Shown piece by piece: positions 38,541 to 48,272 of a stretch of 64,000 nt of DNA. The stretch comes from DOZZ01 sp963792655. GTDB lineage: Bacteria > Acidobacteriota > Terriglobia > Bryobacterales > Bryobacteraceae. The stretch lies in the NCBI GenBank assembly GCA_963792655.1, contig CAWBWU010000005.1, positions 62,001 through 126,000 of the forward strand, read 5' to 3'. Under the pieces are notes generated by a model, which did not search any database, had not been told where the DNA came from, and saw nothing but the letters and a program-made list of their open reading frames with translations. The translations under genes were made by a program, and so were the position numbers. Positions within the stretch are counted from its first letter, which is position 1. Each line of letters starts with the position of its first letter.

Positions 38541-39437
38541 TCACTGAGCTTTCGGGTGGCTTTGGTCGTAGACCTTCATGAGTTCGGTGAGGGAGACTTG
38601 CGTGTATTTCTGCGTTGTGGACAGGCGCGCGTGGCCCAGGAGTTCCTGGATGGCGCGGAGGTCGGCGCCGTCGCTGAGGAGGTGGGTGGCGAATGCGTGG
38701 CGGAAGCTGTGCGGGTGAATTTCGGAGTCGCCGACGAGATGTGTCGCGTACATCTTGACCATGCCGCGCACACCGCGGTCGGTGAGGCGCTTGCCGCGGT
38801 GGTTCAGGAAGAGCGCTGTTTCTTTGGTTGGTTCGCGTTCGGAAAGATAGCTATCGAGTGCGGTTGTGCATTGTGAGGTGATGGGCACCTGACGTTCTTT
38901 GCGGCCTTTGCCGCGAACGCGCACCCACTGTTCGGAGCGGTCGAGATCTTCGATGTTCAACCCCACCAGTTCACTGATGCGCAAGCCAGAGCCATAAAGC
39001 ATTTCGAGCATTGCCAGATCGCGTTTCGGGTGTGCGCGATCGAGAGTGTTCGCGGAAACGCCGTCGATCAGTTGATTGGTGAGTTCCGCGCTCATCACCG
39101 GCGGCAGTTGCTTCGGCGCTTTCGGTAAGCGCAGCCGGCGCGCGGGATTGGATTCGATCAAGCGCTCGCGTACGAGGAACTGGAAGAACATGCGAAGGCA
39201 TGCGATCTTGCGGCGGATGCTGACAGCCGAGAGTTCGCGCTCGTGTTGATGCGCCAGCCATTCACGCAGCAGAAGCAGATCGATCTTTGCGACTGCCAGG
39301 GCGGGTTGTCCGGGGACGTGGAAGTAAGCAGCGAACTCGGCGAGATCGGAACTGTAGGCGCGGATCGTTTGCGGTGATGCGTTGCTGCGCTCCAACTCTT
39401 CGCGAAAGCTGGAGATGTGGATGGAAAGTTCAGACAA
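38541..39437 (-). CDS. xerC: Tyrosine recombinase XerC/XerD
   Basis: This 298-residue protein has the length and both domains of Xer recombinases: the N-terminal SAM-like DNA-binding domain (FREELERSNASPQTIRAYSSD) and the catalytic domain with Arg in GSGLRISELV, Lys in RGKGRKERQV, HSFRHAF (HxxR), LGHARLSTTQ (His) and the nucleophile in QKYTQV. It resolves chromosome dimers at dif. TTG at 39437 is chosen because it overlaps the trmFO stop and has AGGAAGAG upstream; the frame remains open further upstream, inside trmFO. Linkage to trmFO is common in bacteria, so this is the housekeeping Xer, not a phage integrase. Confidence 0.9.
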   Translation of the reverse strand: MSELSIHISSFREELERSNASPQTIRAYSSDLAEFAAYFHVPGQPALAVAKIDLLLLREWLAHQHERELSAVSIRRKIACLRMFFQFLVRERLIESNPARRLRLPKAPKQLPPVMSAELTNQLIDGVSANTLDRAHPKRDLAMLEMLYGSGLRISELVGLNIEDLDRSEQWVRVRGKGRKERQVPITSQCTTALDSYLSEREPTKETALFLNHRGKRLTDRGVRGMVKMYATHLVGDSEIHPHSFRHAFATHLLSDGADLRAIQELLGHARLSTTQKYTQVSLTELMKVYDQSHPKAQ

Positions 39438-40778
39438 CCGCAGTCTCTTCCTGTTGCAACAAGTGCTGCGAAAGGCTTTCGGCTGCGCGGCGGCAGATCT
39501 CGCGCATGACGAGCTTTCTTGTCGTGGCGGAAGCGCTGCGCAGCGTTTTCGTCGAGCGCGGGGAAGAGATCGAACGCAATGTTCGCGGGCTGATAGTTCT
39601 TCGGGTCGGCGGCGCTGATGTAATGACACAACGCGCCGAGCGCGGTTTCGCGCGGGAGTGGCTCGGGTGTGCTGCCCAATGCAAGTGCAGCGGCATTACG
39701 CGCCTGCGAGTAAACCCGTGGCGATCGATTCGACATAGCCTTCGACGCCAGAGATCTGTCCGGCGAAGAAGATGTTGGGCTGTGCTTTCCACTGCAGAGT
39801 TGCGGTGAGCAGAGAGGGAGCGTTGATGTAAGTGTTGCGATGGATCTGGCCGAAGCGCAGGAACTCGGCGTTCTCAAGACCGGGAATCAAACGGAGAATG
39901 CGTTTCTGTTCGGAGAACTTGAGATGGTTCTGAAAGCCGACGAGGTTCCAGCTATCGGCACGCAGGTTTTCCTGCCGGAGTTGTACGCAGGCGTAAGGAC
40001 GGCGGCCGGTGCGCGGGTCGAGCAAGCCCATCGGCTTCATCGGACCGAAGCGCAATGTGTCTCGGCCGCGGCGTGCGATCTCTTCAATGGGAAGACACGC
40101 TTCAAAGTAGGGAACATCATCGGGGATGTGCGAGTCGACGGCTTGCGCAGCGATGATGGCGTCGATGAAGCGATCGTACTCGTCTTTGGTGAAGGGGCAG
40201 TTCAGATAGTCGCCAGTGCCATCGAGGGACTTGTCGTAACGAGAAGCGCGGAAGGCGATGTTGGTATCTACTGTGTGCGCATCGACGATGGGGCTGATGC
40301 TGTCGTAGAAGAAGAGGCGATCGGAGCCGGTCAGGCGCGCGATCTCGGCGGCGAGGGCATCACTGGTGAGCGGGCCCGTGGCAATGATGACGATGCCCTC
40401 TGGCAGTTGCGACACTTCGCCGCGCTCGACGTGAATGCGTGGGTTGGCTTCGATGGCTCGCGTGATTTCTTCAGCAAAGGTGATGCGATCGACGGTGAGC
40501 GCCTGGCCGCCAGGAACTCTGGCCGTTGCGGCGGCTTGCATGGAGAGGCAACCCAGACGGCGCAATTCTTCTTTGAGCAGCCACGATGCAGACGGGTGTG
40601 AGTCGCTCTTGAGCGAGTTGCTGCAGACGAGTTCAGCAAAGCGATCGGTCTGGTGGGCGGGCGTGCAGGTGATGGGACGCATCTCATGCAAGGTGACGTC
40701 GAGATTGCGTTGCGTGATTTGGTAGGCGGCTTCGGAGCCGGCCAGGCCTGCTCCGATGATGTGGATGGGCGGGGGCAA
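39430..40778 (-). CDS. trmFO: Methylenetetrahydrofolate-tRNA-(uracil-5-)-methyltransferase TrmFO, frameshifted
   Basis: TrmFO makes ribothymidine at tRNA position 54 using methylene-THF and FADH2. The N-terminal FAD-binding motif GAGLAGSEAA, PAHQTDRFAELVCSNSLKSD, GKPYACVQLR-like (here RRPYACVQLRQEN) and GQISGVEGYVESIATGLLAG are diagnostic. The frame breaks near 39699-39703 and at TTT 39515-39517, each explained by one surplus base; the repaired protein is 448 residues, the normal size. A TTG at 40778 starts this frame. An ATG at 40785 would be used if the GGGGG run at 40771-40775 also carries a surplus base. It overlaps xerC downstream. Confidence 0.85.
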
Positions 40779-40831
40779 GTTTCATTTTACGGTTTGTGGG
40801 ACTCGCTGCGCGTGGGATACTGAGCGGCCAT

Positions 40832-42163
40832 ATGCGGGTGTTGATTGGTTTCGTTTTCGCTTGTGGGTTGTGGGCACAGAGCGTTGATTACGATGCGATG
40901 GGCCGAGAGGCTTCGGATTGGCTGAGTCAGTATTTGCGGGTCGATACGGTAAATCCGCCGGGGAACGAGACGGCTGGTGCGCTGTGGTTGAAGCAGGTGC
41001 TCGAGCGCAATGGGATTGCGGCGCAATTGATCGAGCAGGAGCCGGGCCGATCGAACTTGATTGCGCGCTGAAGGGCAATGGATCGAAGCGGCCGTTGATT
41101 TTGCTGAACCATATCGATGTGGTGCCGGCAACTGCGAGTGAGTGGACACATCCGCCGCTGTCCGGATTGCGAGTGAACGGAGAGATCTGGGGACGCGGCG
41201 CGCTCGATATGAAGAGCACAGCGATTTTGCAACTCGAGACGTTGATTGCTTTGAAGCGCAACAATGTGGCGCTGTCGCGCGACATCATCTTTCCTGGCGA
41301 ACATCGGCGAAGAGGTGGATTCGGCTGGTGCGCGATTCATTGTGGAGAAGCATCCCGAGTTGGTCAAAGATGCAGAGTTTCTGCTCAATGAAGGCGGCGC
41401 GAACGTTCAGATGGATGCAGCGGGCAAGTATCTGCTGGCGGGCTTTGGTGTTGGCGAGAAAGCGCCGTTCTGGTTGCGGCTGACAGCGCATGGCACGCCG
41501 GGACATGCGTCGATTCCAACGCAGAGCAATCCGTCTTTAAGATTGGTCCGCACGTTGGCGAAGGTGGATGCATGGCAACAGCCGGAGAAGATGACGCCGG
41601 TTGCGGCGGATTACCTGGGCGCAGTGAAAGCGTTGGCGGAAGCGGCGGGTGTGCCGGGTGGTGCGGCACGGTTCGAGAATCTTTCGTATGCGCTCACGCA
41701 CAACACGATTTCGATCACGGTGTTGACGGGATCGAACAAGACGAATGTGATTCCGCCGATGGCATCTGCAGAGTTGGATGTGCGGCTCTTGCCTGGTGAG
41801 GATCGCGAGGCCTTTGAAGCGGCGTTGAAGAAGGTGATCAACGATCCACAGGTGGAGATCACACGGTTGTCGCCGCCGCGCGGAGCAAACAGTTCGCCTG
41901 CGGATACGGAGCCTTTGCGCGTGGCGCGCTCGGTGTTACTGAGCATGAAGCCACAGGCGAAGACAACAACGTTCTTGTCGGCTGGGTATACCGATAGCTA
42001 CTACTACCGCACGATTGGAATTGCGTCATATGGCTTGGGAGCGTTCTTCACAAGCGGGACGCAATCGAGCGGGGTGCACGGCAACAATGAGCACGTGACG
42101 GATGAGCAGATGCGGTTTGGCGCGGAGTATTACTACAGAGTTGTCGAAGCGCTGGTGCGGTGA
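40832..42163 (+). CDS. Exported M20-family metallopeptidase, frameshifted in this sequence
   Basis: The protein of about 443 residues has a short signal peptide (MRVLIGFVFACGLWAQS). It shows the M20 zinc motifs: first metal ligand in LLNHIDVVPA (HxDVV), bridging Asp in GRGALDMKS, catalytic Glu pair in IGEEVDSAG, and His in SGVHGNNEHV. A dimerisation domain lies between (TAHGTPGHASIPTQ). It would cleave peptides or acyl-amino acids. Two breaks are seen: a missing base near 41068 (after NLIAR) and a surplus T in TTT 41290-41292 (restoring IIFLANIGEE). Its 3' end overlaps the convergent lpxA end by about 31 bp. Confidence 0.75.
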
Positions 42164-42934
42164 GGGCGTGCGATGCCGCGGCGGCTGGATTGAATGAAAG
42201 CGATGAGTTGTTTGACTTCGTCGCCGGGGAGTTCTTCGATTTGTTTCAAAGCTTCAGTGAGCCGCAGGTTGGCGCGGTAGAGAAGCTGGTAAGCATTCTT
42301 CAGCGTGGAGATTTGCGACGTGGTGAAACCGGCGCGGCGCAGACCGACTACGTTGAGGCCGACCGGTTCGATGTCGAAGCTGGAGTAAAGGAAGAACGGC
42401 GGCGCATCGAGGTTTACGCGCGTGTTGCCGCCAATCATCGACGAGTCTTCCGATTTGCGAGTGCTGGTGAATGACGACGCCGCCCGAGATGAAAGCCTGG
42501 TCGTCGATTTGAACGTGGCCGGCAACGAGAGCGCAACTAGCGATGACGATGTCGTTGCCGATGATGCAGTTATGCGCGATGTGGCCGGACGTCATGATGT
42601 AGTTGCGATCGCCAATGGTGGTGATGCTTTCCGGCGCAGTGCCACGCGAAACGGTGTAGTGTTCGCGAATCTTGTTGTTGTTGCCGATGCGCAGGTAGCT
42701 GCGTTCACCGCGAAAGTTTTTGTCGAGGGGATCGGTGCCGAGCACGGTGCCTGCTGAGATTTCGTTATAGCCCCCTAGGGTGGTCCAACGTTTTACGTAG
42801 ACGTGGGGCTCGAGACGGCAGTGCGCGCCGATGATGACGTCATCTTCGACTACGCAGTACTCGCCGATATGAGTGCCTTCGCCGATGACCGCACGGGGGT
42901 GGATGCGCGCCGTTGCGGCGATCGCGATAGACAT
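42133..42934 (-). CDS. lpxA: UDP-N-acetylglucosamine acyltransferase LpxA, frameshifted in this sequence
   Basis: LpxA performs the first step of lipid A synthesis, acylating UDP-GlcNAc at O-3. The left-handed beta-helix hexapeptide repeats (IHPRAVIGEGTHIGEYCVV), GTDPLDKNFRGERSYLRIGN, and the catalytic His region GHIAHNCIIGND are present, followed by the C-terminal helical domain. A surplus base near 42439-42444 shifts the frame; repaired sequence reads IGRLSMIGGNTRVNLDAPPF. Repaired length is about 266 residues, normal for LpxA. The ATG at 42934 is divergent from lpxD. Confidence 0.85.
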
Positions 42935-42959
42935 GAATCCACATGATAATAGAGGCGTC

Positions 42960-43874
42960 TTGACAGCGCGTGAACTTGCCCAACAGCTTGGTGTTGCGAT
43001 CGAAGGCCCTGCAGATCGTGAGTTAACCGGCGCTGCTGCATTAGAGGATGCAGGGCCGGAAGAACTCTCATTCGCGAGCGGAGCTGCGTTCGCGGCGCTC
43101 GCGCAAACGTCGGGCGCCGGTTGTTTGATTGTGGCTTTGGAGTATCCGAACACCGGGCAGTGTTTGATGCGGGCTGCGGAGCCTCGTGCTTTGTTCGCGC
43201 GTGCGCTGGGGTTGTTGTATCCGGCTGAAGCGCTGGGCTTTGGCGTGCATCCGACGGCCGTGGTCGCGAGCGATGCGGTTGTTGGTGAAGGCACGCGGAT
43301 CGGAGCGGGTTGTTCGATTGGGGCGCGCGCGATCATCGGACGCGATTGCGTTCTGCATCCACGAGTCACGATCTATCCGGGCGTGCGTATTGGCGATCAC
43401 GTGATTCTGCATGCAGGCGTGGTGATTGGCGCGGACGGGTTCGGGTTCGCGATGCAGCATGGGCGATGGATCAAGTTTCCGCAAGTGGGGACCGTCGAGA
43501 TTGGCGATCACGTGGAGATTGGCGCGCAAAGTTGTGTGGATCGTGCGGCTTTGGGTGTGACTTCAATCGGCGAGGGCACCAAGATCGATAATCTCGTCCA
43601 CATCGCGCATAACTGCCGCATCGGCAGGCATGTGGTGATTGCTGCTCAGACCGGTTTGTCCGGTGGAGTCACAGTTGGAGATTACGCGGTGATCGGCGGG
43701 CAGGTGGGAGTTGGGGACAAAGCGCGGATCGAAGCGCGGGCAGTCGTCGGGTCGGGGAGCGGCATTCTCACTTCGAAGATTGTGCGCGCGGGTGAGCCGG
43801 TGTGGGGCACTCCGGCGCGACCGTTGAAGAAGTATCTGAAGCAGCTTGCGGCTCTGGCAAGACTGGCGAAGTGA
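42960..43874 (+). CDS. lpxD: UDP-3-O-(3-hydroxyacyl)glucosamine N-acyltransferase LpxD
   Basis: LpxD adds the second, N-linked acyl chain in lipid A synthesis. Its uridine-binding N-terminal domain (about 1-100, TARELAQQLGVAIEG) is followed by hexapeptide repeats with GADGFGFAMQHGRWIKFPQ, CVDRAALG, and the catalytic His segment NLVHIAHNCRIG, then GTPARPLKKYLKQ at the end. TTG at 42960 has AGAGG 4-5 bp upstream and matches where family members begin. ATG at 42933 is the alternative and would overlap the lpxA start codon. Length is about 304 residues. It is followed by a P-loop gene 7 bp downstream. Confidence 0.9.
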   Translation: MTARELAQQLGVAIEGPADRELTGAAALEDAGPEELSFASGAAFAALAQTSGAGCLIVALEYPNTGQCLMRAAEPRALFARALGLLYPAEALGFGVHPTAVVASDAVVGEGTRIGAGCSIGARAIIGRDCVLHPRVTIYPGVRIGDHVILHAGVVIGADGFGFAMQHGRWIKFPQVGTVEIGDHVEIGAQSCVDRAALGVTSIGEGTKIDNLVHIAHNCRIGRHVVIAAQTGLSGGVTVGDYAVIGGQVGVGDKARIEARAVVGSGSGILTSKIVRAGEPVWGTPARPLKKYLKQLAALARLAK

Positions 43875-43881
43875 ACGCAGC

Positions 43882-44469
43882 ATGTTGATTGTGGTCGGCG
43901 GTCATTCGCGCAACGTGGGGAAGACTTCGGTGGTGGCGGGGATCGTTGCCGCTACGCCGGAGAAGCAGTGGACGGCGATCAAGGTCACGCAGTACGGGCA
44001 TGGCATCTGCAGCGACCATGGCGGCGAGTGTGGGTGTGCAGACCCGGTGCACCCGTTTGTGATTGAGGAAGAACTGGAGCGCGGGTCGGGTACGGACACG
44101 AGCCGCTTTTTAGATGCGGGAGCGGCGCGCGTGTATTGGGCGCGCACGGCGATGGGGCAACTTGGTGAGGCCTGGCCTGAGCTTGAGCCTTTGCTGAAGA
44201 ACGGCAATGTGATTTGCGAGTCGAATAGCCTGCTGCAGTTTGTGCGGCCGGACTTGTACGTGGTGGTGCTGGATTTGGGTGTGGCTGATTTCAAGGAGTC
44301 GTCTTTGCGCTACCTGGATCGAGCGGACATTTTGCTGGTGCGCTCGGATTCGGGTCGACAAGTCTGGGATGGAGTGTCCCGGAAGCTGTTCGTCGGGAAG
44401 AGAGTGGTGCGATTCAGGCCGCCAGAGTATGTAGGGCCCGAGTTGATCGAGGCGATCACCAGCCGTTAA
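43882..44469 (+). CDS. MobB-like P-loop NTPase
   Basis: This 195-residue protein has a Walker A motif at its start (VVGGHSRNVGKTSVVAGI), the form seen in MobB-like proteins that assist molybdopterin cofactor synthesis. A Cys/His cluster (GICSDHGGECGCADPVHP) could bind metal. VICESNSLLQFVRPDLYVVVLDLGVADFKES holds a Walker B-like strand. It could equally be an uncharacterised relative of the MobB/LpxK-type kinases, since its neighbours make lipid A. It is translated from ATG at 43882 just after lpxD, probably in the same operon. Confidence 0.6.
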   Translation: MLIVVGGHSRNVGKTSVVAGIVAATPEKQWTAIKVTQYGHGICSDHGGECGCADPVHPFVIEEELERGSGTDTSRFLDAGAARVYWARTAMGQLGEAWPELEPLLKNGNVICESNSLLQFVRPDLYVVVLDLGVADFKESSLRYLDRADILLVRSDSGRQVWDGVSRKLFVGKRVVRFRPPEYVGPELIEAITSR

Positions 44470-44577
44470 ATTTTTCTTTGCTGAATGGACTCAGGGAGTT
44501 GGCGGGAAATCGAGGCCAACGAAATTGATCAGCTAGCGTACAGTCCTGAGTGGGAGCTAGAGCGTTGCGGTTTCTTG

Positions 44578-44609
44578 GACCCGGCATATTGCCGGGTCTT
44601 TTCTTTTTT
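44578..44609 (+). terminator. Rho-independent terminator before the virion gene cluster
   Basis: An 8-bp perfect stem (GACCCGGC with GCCGGGTC) with a 5-base loop is followed by TTTTCTTTTTT. It ends the lpxD/MobB-like operon and insulates it from the phage-like genes that start at 44624. The rest of the 154-bp gap shows no recognised feature. Confidence 0.85.
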
Positions 44610-44623
44610 GGGGCGGGGGGGCG

Positions 44624-44944
44624 ATGGCGACTGGCGGTAATCCACCGGTTAAGACGAAGAGGTCTGCGACGAAGAAGGCGGTGGCGAAGAAGGCCGTAGC
44701 GAAGAAGGTTGCGCCGTCCCCCAGACTCAAAACGAAACCGGGAACGAGAGCGAGAGAAGGTGAGCTGATCGCGCGCGCCATCAAGAGCGTGGAGGAGCGG
44801 CTCAAGAGCGCGAAACTGACGCCGAGTATTGGGGACTACATCCGCTTGGTACAGCTCCAAAAAGATATGGGCTTTCAGCAGCCGAGACAGGTCACCGTCA
44901 CATGGATCGAACCCGAAAAGAACTTGTTGAAAATCGACGGATAG
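44624..44944 (+). CDS. Small basic protein in the small-terminase position
   Basis: This 106-residue protein has a Lys/Ala-rich N-terminus (about 10-40) with repeated KKAVAKKAVAKKVA, like histone-H1-type DNA-binding tails, followed by a helical part (EGELIARAIKSVEERLKSAK). Its place just before, and overlapping by 43 bp, the large terminase suggests a DNA-recognition (small terminase-like) role, which is inference from position. A G-rich stretch precedes the ATG. Confidence 0.55.
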   Translation: MATGGNPPVKTKRSATKKAVAKKAVAKKVAPSPRLKTKPGTRAREGELIARAIKSVEERLKSAKLTPSIGDYIRLVQLQKDMGFQQPRQVTVTWIEPEKNLLKIDG

Positions 44945-46206
44945 TCTACGAGCCGCTGTTTTCGCAAAAGAGATTTCATAACTGTAGTGAGCGGTTCAAA
45001 GGCTTCTCGGGCCCGATCGGTTCCGGTAAGAGCCAGGCGCTGTGCCAGGAAGCAATCCGGCTCAGTTATTTGAACCCGGGCCGATTGGGGCTGATTGGCG
45101 CGCCGACGTTTCCGATGCTGCGGGACGCGACGCAGGCGGCGCTGTTTGAAGTGCTGCAGGAGAACGCGATTCCGTTCGAGTTCAATCGCGCGGAAAACGT
45201 GTTGACCATGCACGACAGCGGGTCGCGCATTCTGTTTCGTTCGCTTGACGATTTCGAGCGGCTGCGCGGTACGAACCTGGCGTGGTTCGGCGTAGACGAG
45301 CTGACATACACGGCTGAAGAGGCGTGGCTACGGCTTGAGGGACGTTTGCGCGATCCGAAGGCGAAGCGGCTGACGGGGTTCGCGGTGTGGACACCGAAGG
45401 GCTACGACTGGGTGTACCGGAAGTTCATCGAGTCTCCGCCGCGCGGCTATGCAGCCATTTTGGCGCAGCCGCATGAAAACAAGTTTTTGTTGAACCAGAT
45501 ACCGGATTTTTACGAGCGGCTGAAGGGCAGCTACGATCCGAGCTTCTATCAACAGGAAGTGCTGGGCGAGTACATCAATGCGCAAGGCGGGCTGGTGTAT
45601 TGCTCATTCGACCGCAAGGTGCATGTTGCGGAGTTGGAGTTGGATCCGAGCGAGCGGCTGTTGTGGGCACTGGATTTCAACGTAGACCCGATGAGTTCCG
45701 TGATTGCGCAGAAGCACGGCGACATGGTGCGGGTGCTCGATGAGATTGTGCTGAGGCGTTCGACGACGCTCGAGGCGTGCGAGGTCTTCTGCTCGCGATA
45801 CGGCAAGTACGAGATGCCGCTGACGATTTACGGCGACGCGTCGGGAAATCATCAGCAGACCACGGGGTCTTCGGACTACGAAATTGTGCAGGCGTATTTC
45901 GCGGAACATTATCGCGGGCGGGTGAAGCTACTGGTGCCGAACTCGAACCCGGGCGTGCGCGACCGCGTGAGTCTGATGAACACGGCGCTGAAGACGCATA
46001 GCGGAGCGGTGGAATTGCAGATCGGCGCGGGATGCAAAGAACTGCTGAAGGACTTCGAGCAGGTGAGCTACAAGCCGGACACGATGGTCATCGATAAAGA
46101 CAAAGATCACGACCGGACACACCTGAGCGATGCGCTGGGCTATTTGATGTGGCAGGAGCGCAAGAGTGGCGTGGCGATTGGACCGCGGGCGAAGCGGCTG
46201 TTATGA
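44902..46206 (+). CDS. Phage terminase large subunit
   Basis: This 434-residue DNA-packaging motor has an N-terminal ATPase with Walker A GPIGSGKSQ (near 38) and Walker B ending in AWFGVDELTY. The C-terminal RNase H-like nuclease is marked by LWALDFNVDPMS (first Asp), IYGDASGNH (second) and HLSDALGYL (third). It would cut concatemeric DNA and pump it into the procapsid made by the next genes. Length is normal and all key acidic residues are present, so the packaging motor is probably functional. Confidence 0.9.
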   Translation: MDRTRKELVENRRIVYEPLFSQKRFHNCSERFKGFSGPIGSGKSQALCQEAIRLSYLNPGRLGLIGAPTFPMLRDATQAALFEVLQENAIPFEFNRAENVLTMHDSGSRILFRSLDDFERLRGTNLAWFGVDELTYTAEEAWLRLEGRLRDPKAKRLTGFAVWTPKGYDWVYRKFIESPPRGYAAILAQPHENKFLLNQIPDFYERLKGSYDPSFYQQEVLGEYINAQGGLVYCSFDRKVHVAELELDPSERLLWALDFNVDPMSSVIAQKHGDMVRVLDEIVLRRSTTLEACEVFCSRYGKYEMPLTIYGDASGNHQQTTGSSDYEIVQAYFAEHYRGRVKLLVPNSNPGVRDRVSLMNTALKTHSGAVELQIGAGCKELLKDFEQVSYKPDTMVIDKDKDHDRTHLSDALGYLMWQERKSGVAIGPRAKRLL

Positions 46207-46228
46207 GAGCGGCACGGAGGGGACGGCT

Positions 46229-47629
46229 TTGACGATTGGGCAGATCGACCGCGAGCATCCGGAGTTCCAGGTAAACCGGAGGCTATGGAAGCAGTATCAG
46301 GACCTGTACGCGGGCGGCGAAAGACTTCGTACGAATGCGGCAGAGTATCTGATGCAGCGAAGCAAAGAGCCGGCCGATGTTTATGGCGAGCGCCTGGGGC
46401 GCGTGTTCTATGAGAACTACATCGGCTCAATCATCGACTGGTATTCCGCGACGCTGATGCGGCGCGAGCCGGCGGTCATGTTCGAGGGACATGACGAGCG
46501 AGCCCGGCAGTTCTTCGGCGCCTTCATCACCGACTGCGACATGAAGGGTTCGACGCTATCGGAATTTTTCCGGCGGCAGTTGACGCAGGTGATGGTGTGC
46601 GGACGTTCGTTCATCGTGGTTGATTTTCCACGCGGTGAAGGCGTGGCGACCACGAGGGCGGAAGAGGACGCGTCGGGCCGATCGCGGGCGTTCCTGACGG
46701 AGTATTCGCCGGAAGAGGCGATCAACTGGAGCCACGATCAATCGGGCTTGCTTGAGTGGATTGTGCTGCGGACGTCGACGCTGCGGCAGAACAGTGTTAC
46801 GGACTCGGGCTGGCGGCGGGTGACGCGGTGGATCTATTACGATCGCGAGCACTTCCAGATTTTCGAGCGCGACGCGAAGCCGATCGGCGGTGGTGTTCCG
46901 GCACTGGAGTTGGTGGCGGAAGGCCGGCACGGGTTTGCGGCGCAGAAACGCGTGCCGGTGTTCGAGTTGAAAGTCAGCGAAGGCTTGTGGCTGATGAACA
47001 AGGCCGCGCTGCTGCAGCTAGAGCACTTCAACAAATCCAACGCGCTGGCGTGGGCGCTCACGATGGGGCTGTTCGCGACGCCGGTAATCTACTCCGACAA
47101 AGAGTGGAACCAGATTGTCGGCGAGAGCTACTACATCCAGCTTGGGAAGGAAGACCGGTTTGGATGGACGGAGCCGACCGGGAGCGTGTTTCAGATCGCG
47201 TCGGACAACCTGGTGCGGTTGAAGGACGAGATCTATCGCGTGTCGTACCTGGTTAACCAGACCAGTGGACGGCTCGAGTCGGGCGCGGGGCAATCAGGGC
47301 TGAGCAAGCGTTTCGATTTCAGCGTGACGCAGGACATTCTGCGGGCGTACGGCGACGTGATCAAAGAGATGATGCTGCGAGTACTGACCAGCATCTCGAT
47401 CGCACGGCAGGATGCGTTAACGATCGACGTCTCCGGCCTGAATGAGTTCGACATCGAGGATTTCGGTGTGGAGCTGGCGAATGCGAAGCAGCTCCTAGAG
47501 CTGGGCATTGCGAGCCCGACGTTGAAGCGGCAGCTTTTCAAGAAGATCGCGTTGAAGTACTTCTGCGATTCACGGCAGGAGATCAAAAACATGATCGCGG
47601 ATGAGATCGACGCGAGCTTGAGGGAGTAG
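46229..47629 (+). CDS. Phage portal protein
   Basis: This 466-residue protein lies directly after the terminase and has portal-like composition: REHPEFQVNRRLWKQYQDLYAGGERL, YENYIGSIIDWYSATLMRREP, IGESYYIQLGKEDRFGWTEP-type segments and a helical C-terminus (LLELGIASPTLKRQLFKK). Portal proteins form the dodecameric DNA gateway at one capsid vertex. The TTG at 46229 has GGAGG 8 bp upstream and is preferred to a longer frame overlapping the terminase. Confidence 0.75.
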   Translation: MTIGQIDREHPEFQVNRRLWKQYQDLYAGGERLRTNAAEYLMQRSKEPADVYGERLGRVFYENYIGSIIDWYSATLMRREPAVMFEGHDERARQFFGAFITDCDMKGSTLSEFFRRQLTQVMVCGRSFIVVDFPRGEGVATTRAEEDASGRSRAFLTEYSPEEAINWSHDQSGLLEWIVLRTSTLRQNSVTDSGWRRVTRWIYYDREHFQIFERDAKPIGGGVPALELVAEGRHGFAAQKRVPVFELKVSEGLWLMNKAALLQLEHFNKSNALAWALTMGLFATPVIYSDKEWNQIVGESYYIQLGKEDRFGWTEPTGSVFQIASDNLVRLKDEIYRVSYLVNQTSGRLESGAGQSGLSKRFDFSVTQDILRAYGDVIKEMMLRVLTSISIARQDALTIDVSGLNEFDIEDFGVELANAKQLLELGIASPTLKRQLFKKIALKYFCDSRQEIKNMIADEIDASLRE

Positions 47630-47638
47630 GGAGGGTGA

Positions 47639-48220
47639 ATGGACGATAAGCAACAGCAAGGCGACAACTCCATGAATGTGGATGTTCAGTCGCTGGTGCA
47701 ACAGGCCGTACAGGAGTACATGCGGCAGGACAACACACGCCGCGAGCCAGCCTACAAGGTGGAGTTGCAGGAAGAGCGACGGCGCCGGGAACAGCTCGAG
47801 CGGCGCATGAACACGCTGATCGAAGAGAACAAGAAGTCGCGGCAGATTGCGGAAGAAGCGGAGCGCAGTACGGCGATTCGCAATGAGCTGCAACAGAACG
47901 GCGTGGTCAAAGTCGACCTGGCTTACAAAGCGGTGCAGGACGGCGTGCAGCGTGGCGAAGACGGGCGGCTGACAGCAAAGACCGAGCAGGGCGAAGTTCC
48001 TCTGCGCGAGTTCATTGCGGACTTTGTTTCCCAGAATCCTGAGTTTCTTCCTGCGCGCATTTCGGGAGGATCGGGCGTAACGGCGGCACAGAAGAGTCCA
48101 GTATCAGCGCCGAGCTCAGTGGATTACGACAAGATCGGCCCGTCGATGTCGAAGGACGAATTGGAACGGGCGAGACAAGAGATTTTACGGGTAGCGTCGC
48201 AGACTTTGCGGGGCGCGTAG
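47639..48220 (+). CDS. Capsid scaffold-like protein
   Basis: This 193-residue protein has a long charged coiled-coil-like stretch (about 45-95: ELQEERRRREQLERRMNTL, then ENKKSRQIAEEAERS), a short helical middle and a Ser/Pro/Ala-rich C-terminus. That composition and its position between portal and coat genes are typical of phage scaffolds, which guide procapsid assembly and are then removed. No catalytic protease motif is seen. GGGAGGGTGA precedes the ATG. Confidence 0.6.
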   Translation: MDDKQQQGDNSMNVDVQSLVQQAVQEYMRQDNTRREPAYKVELQEERRRREQLERRMNTLIEENKKSRQIAEEAERSTAIRNELQQNGVVKVDLAYKAVQDGVQRGEDGRLTAKTEQGEVPLREFIADFVSQNPEFLPARISGGSGVTAAQKSPVSAPSSVDYDKIGPSMSKDELERARQEILRVASQTLRGA

Positions 48221-48272
48221 GACAGAGCAAGCGACTGAGTCGTTTGCCCGTTGAAGGAGACGAAGGAAAAAC

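Noticed and set aside
38541..39437. Tyrosine recombinase as integrase of the phage-like cluster
   Set aside because: It has typical Xer length, overlaps trmFO as in many bacteria, and lies 5 kb from the cluster across housekeeping genes.
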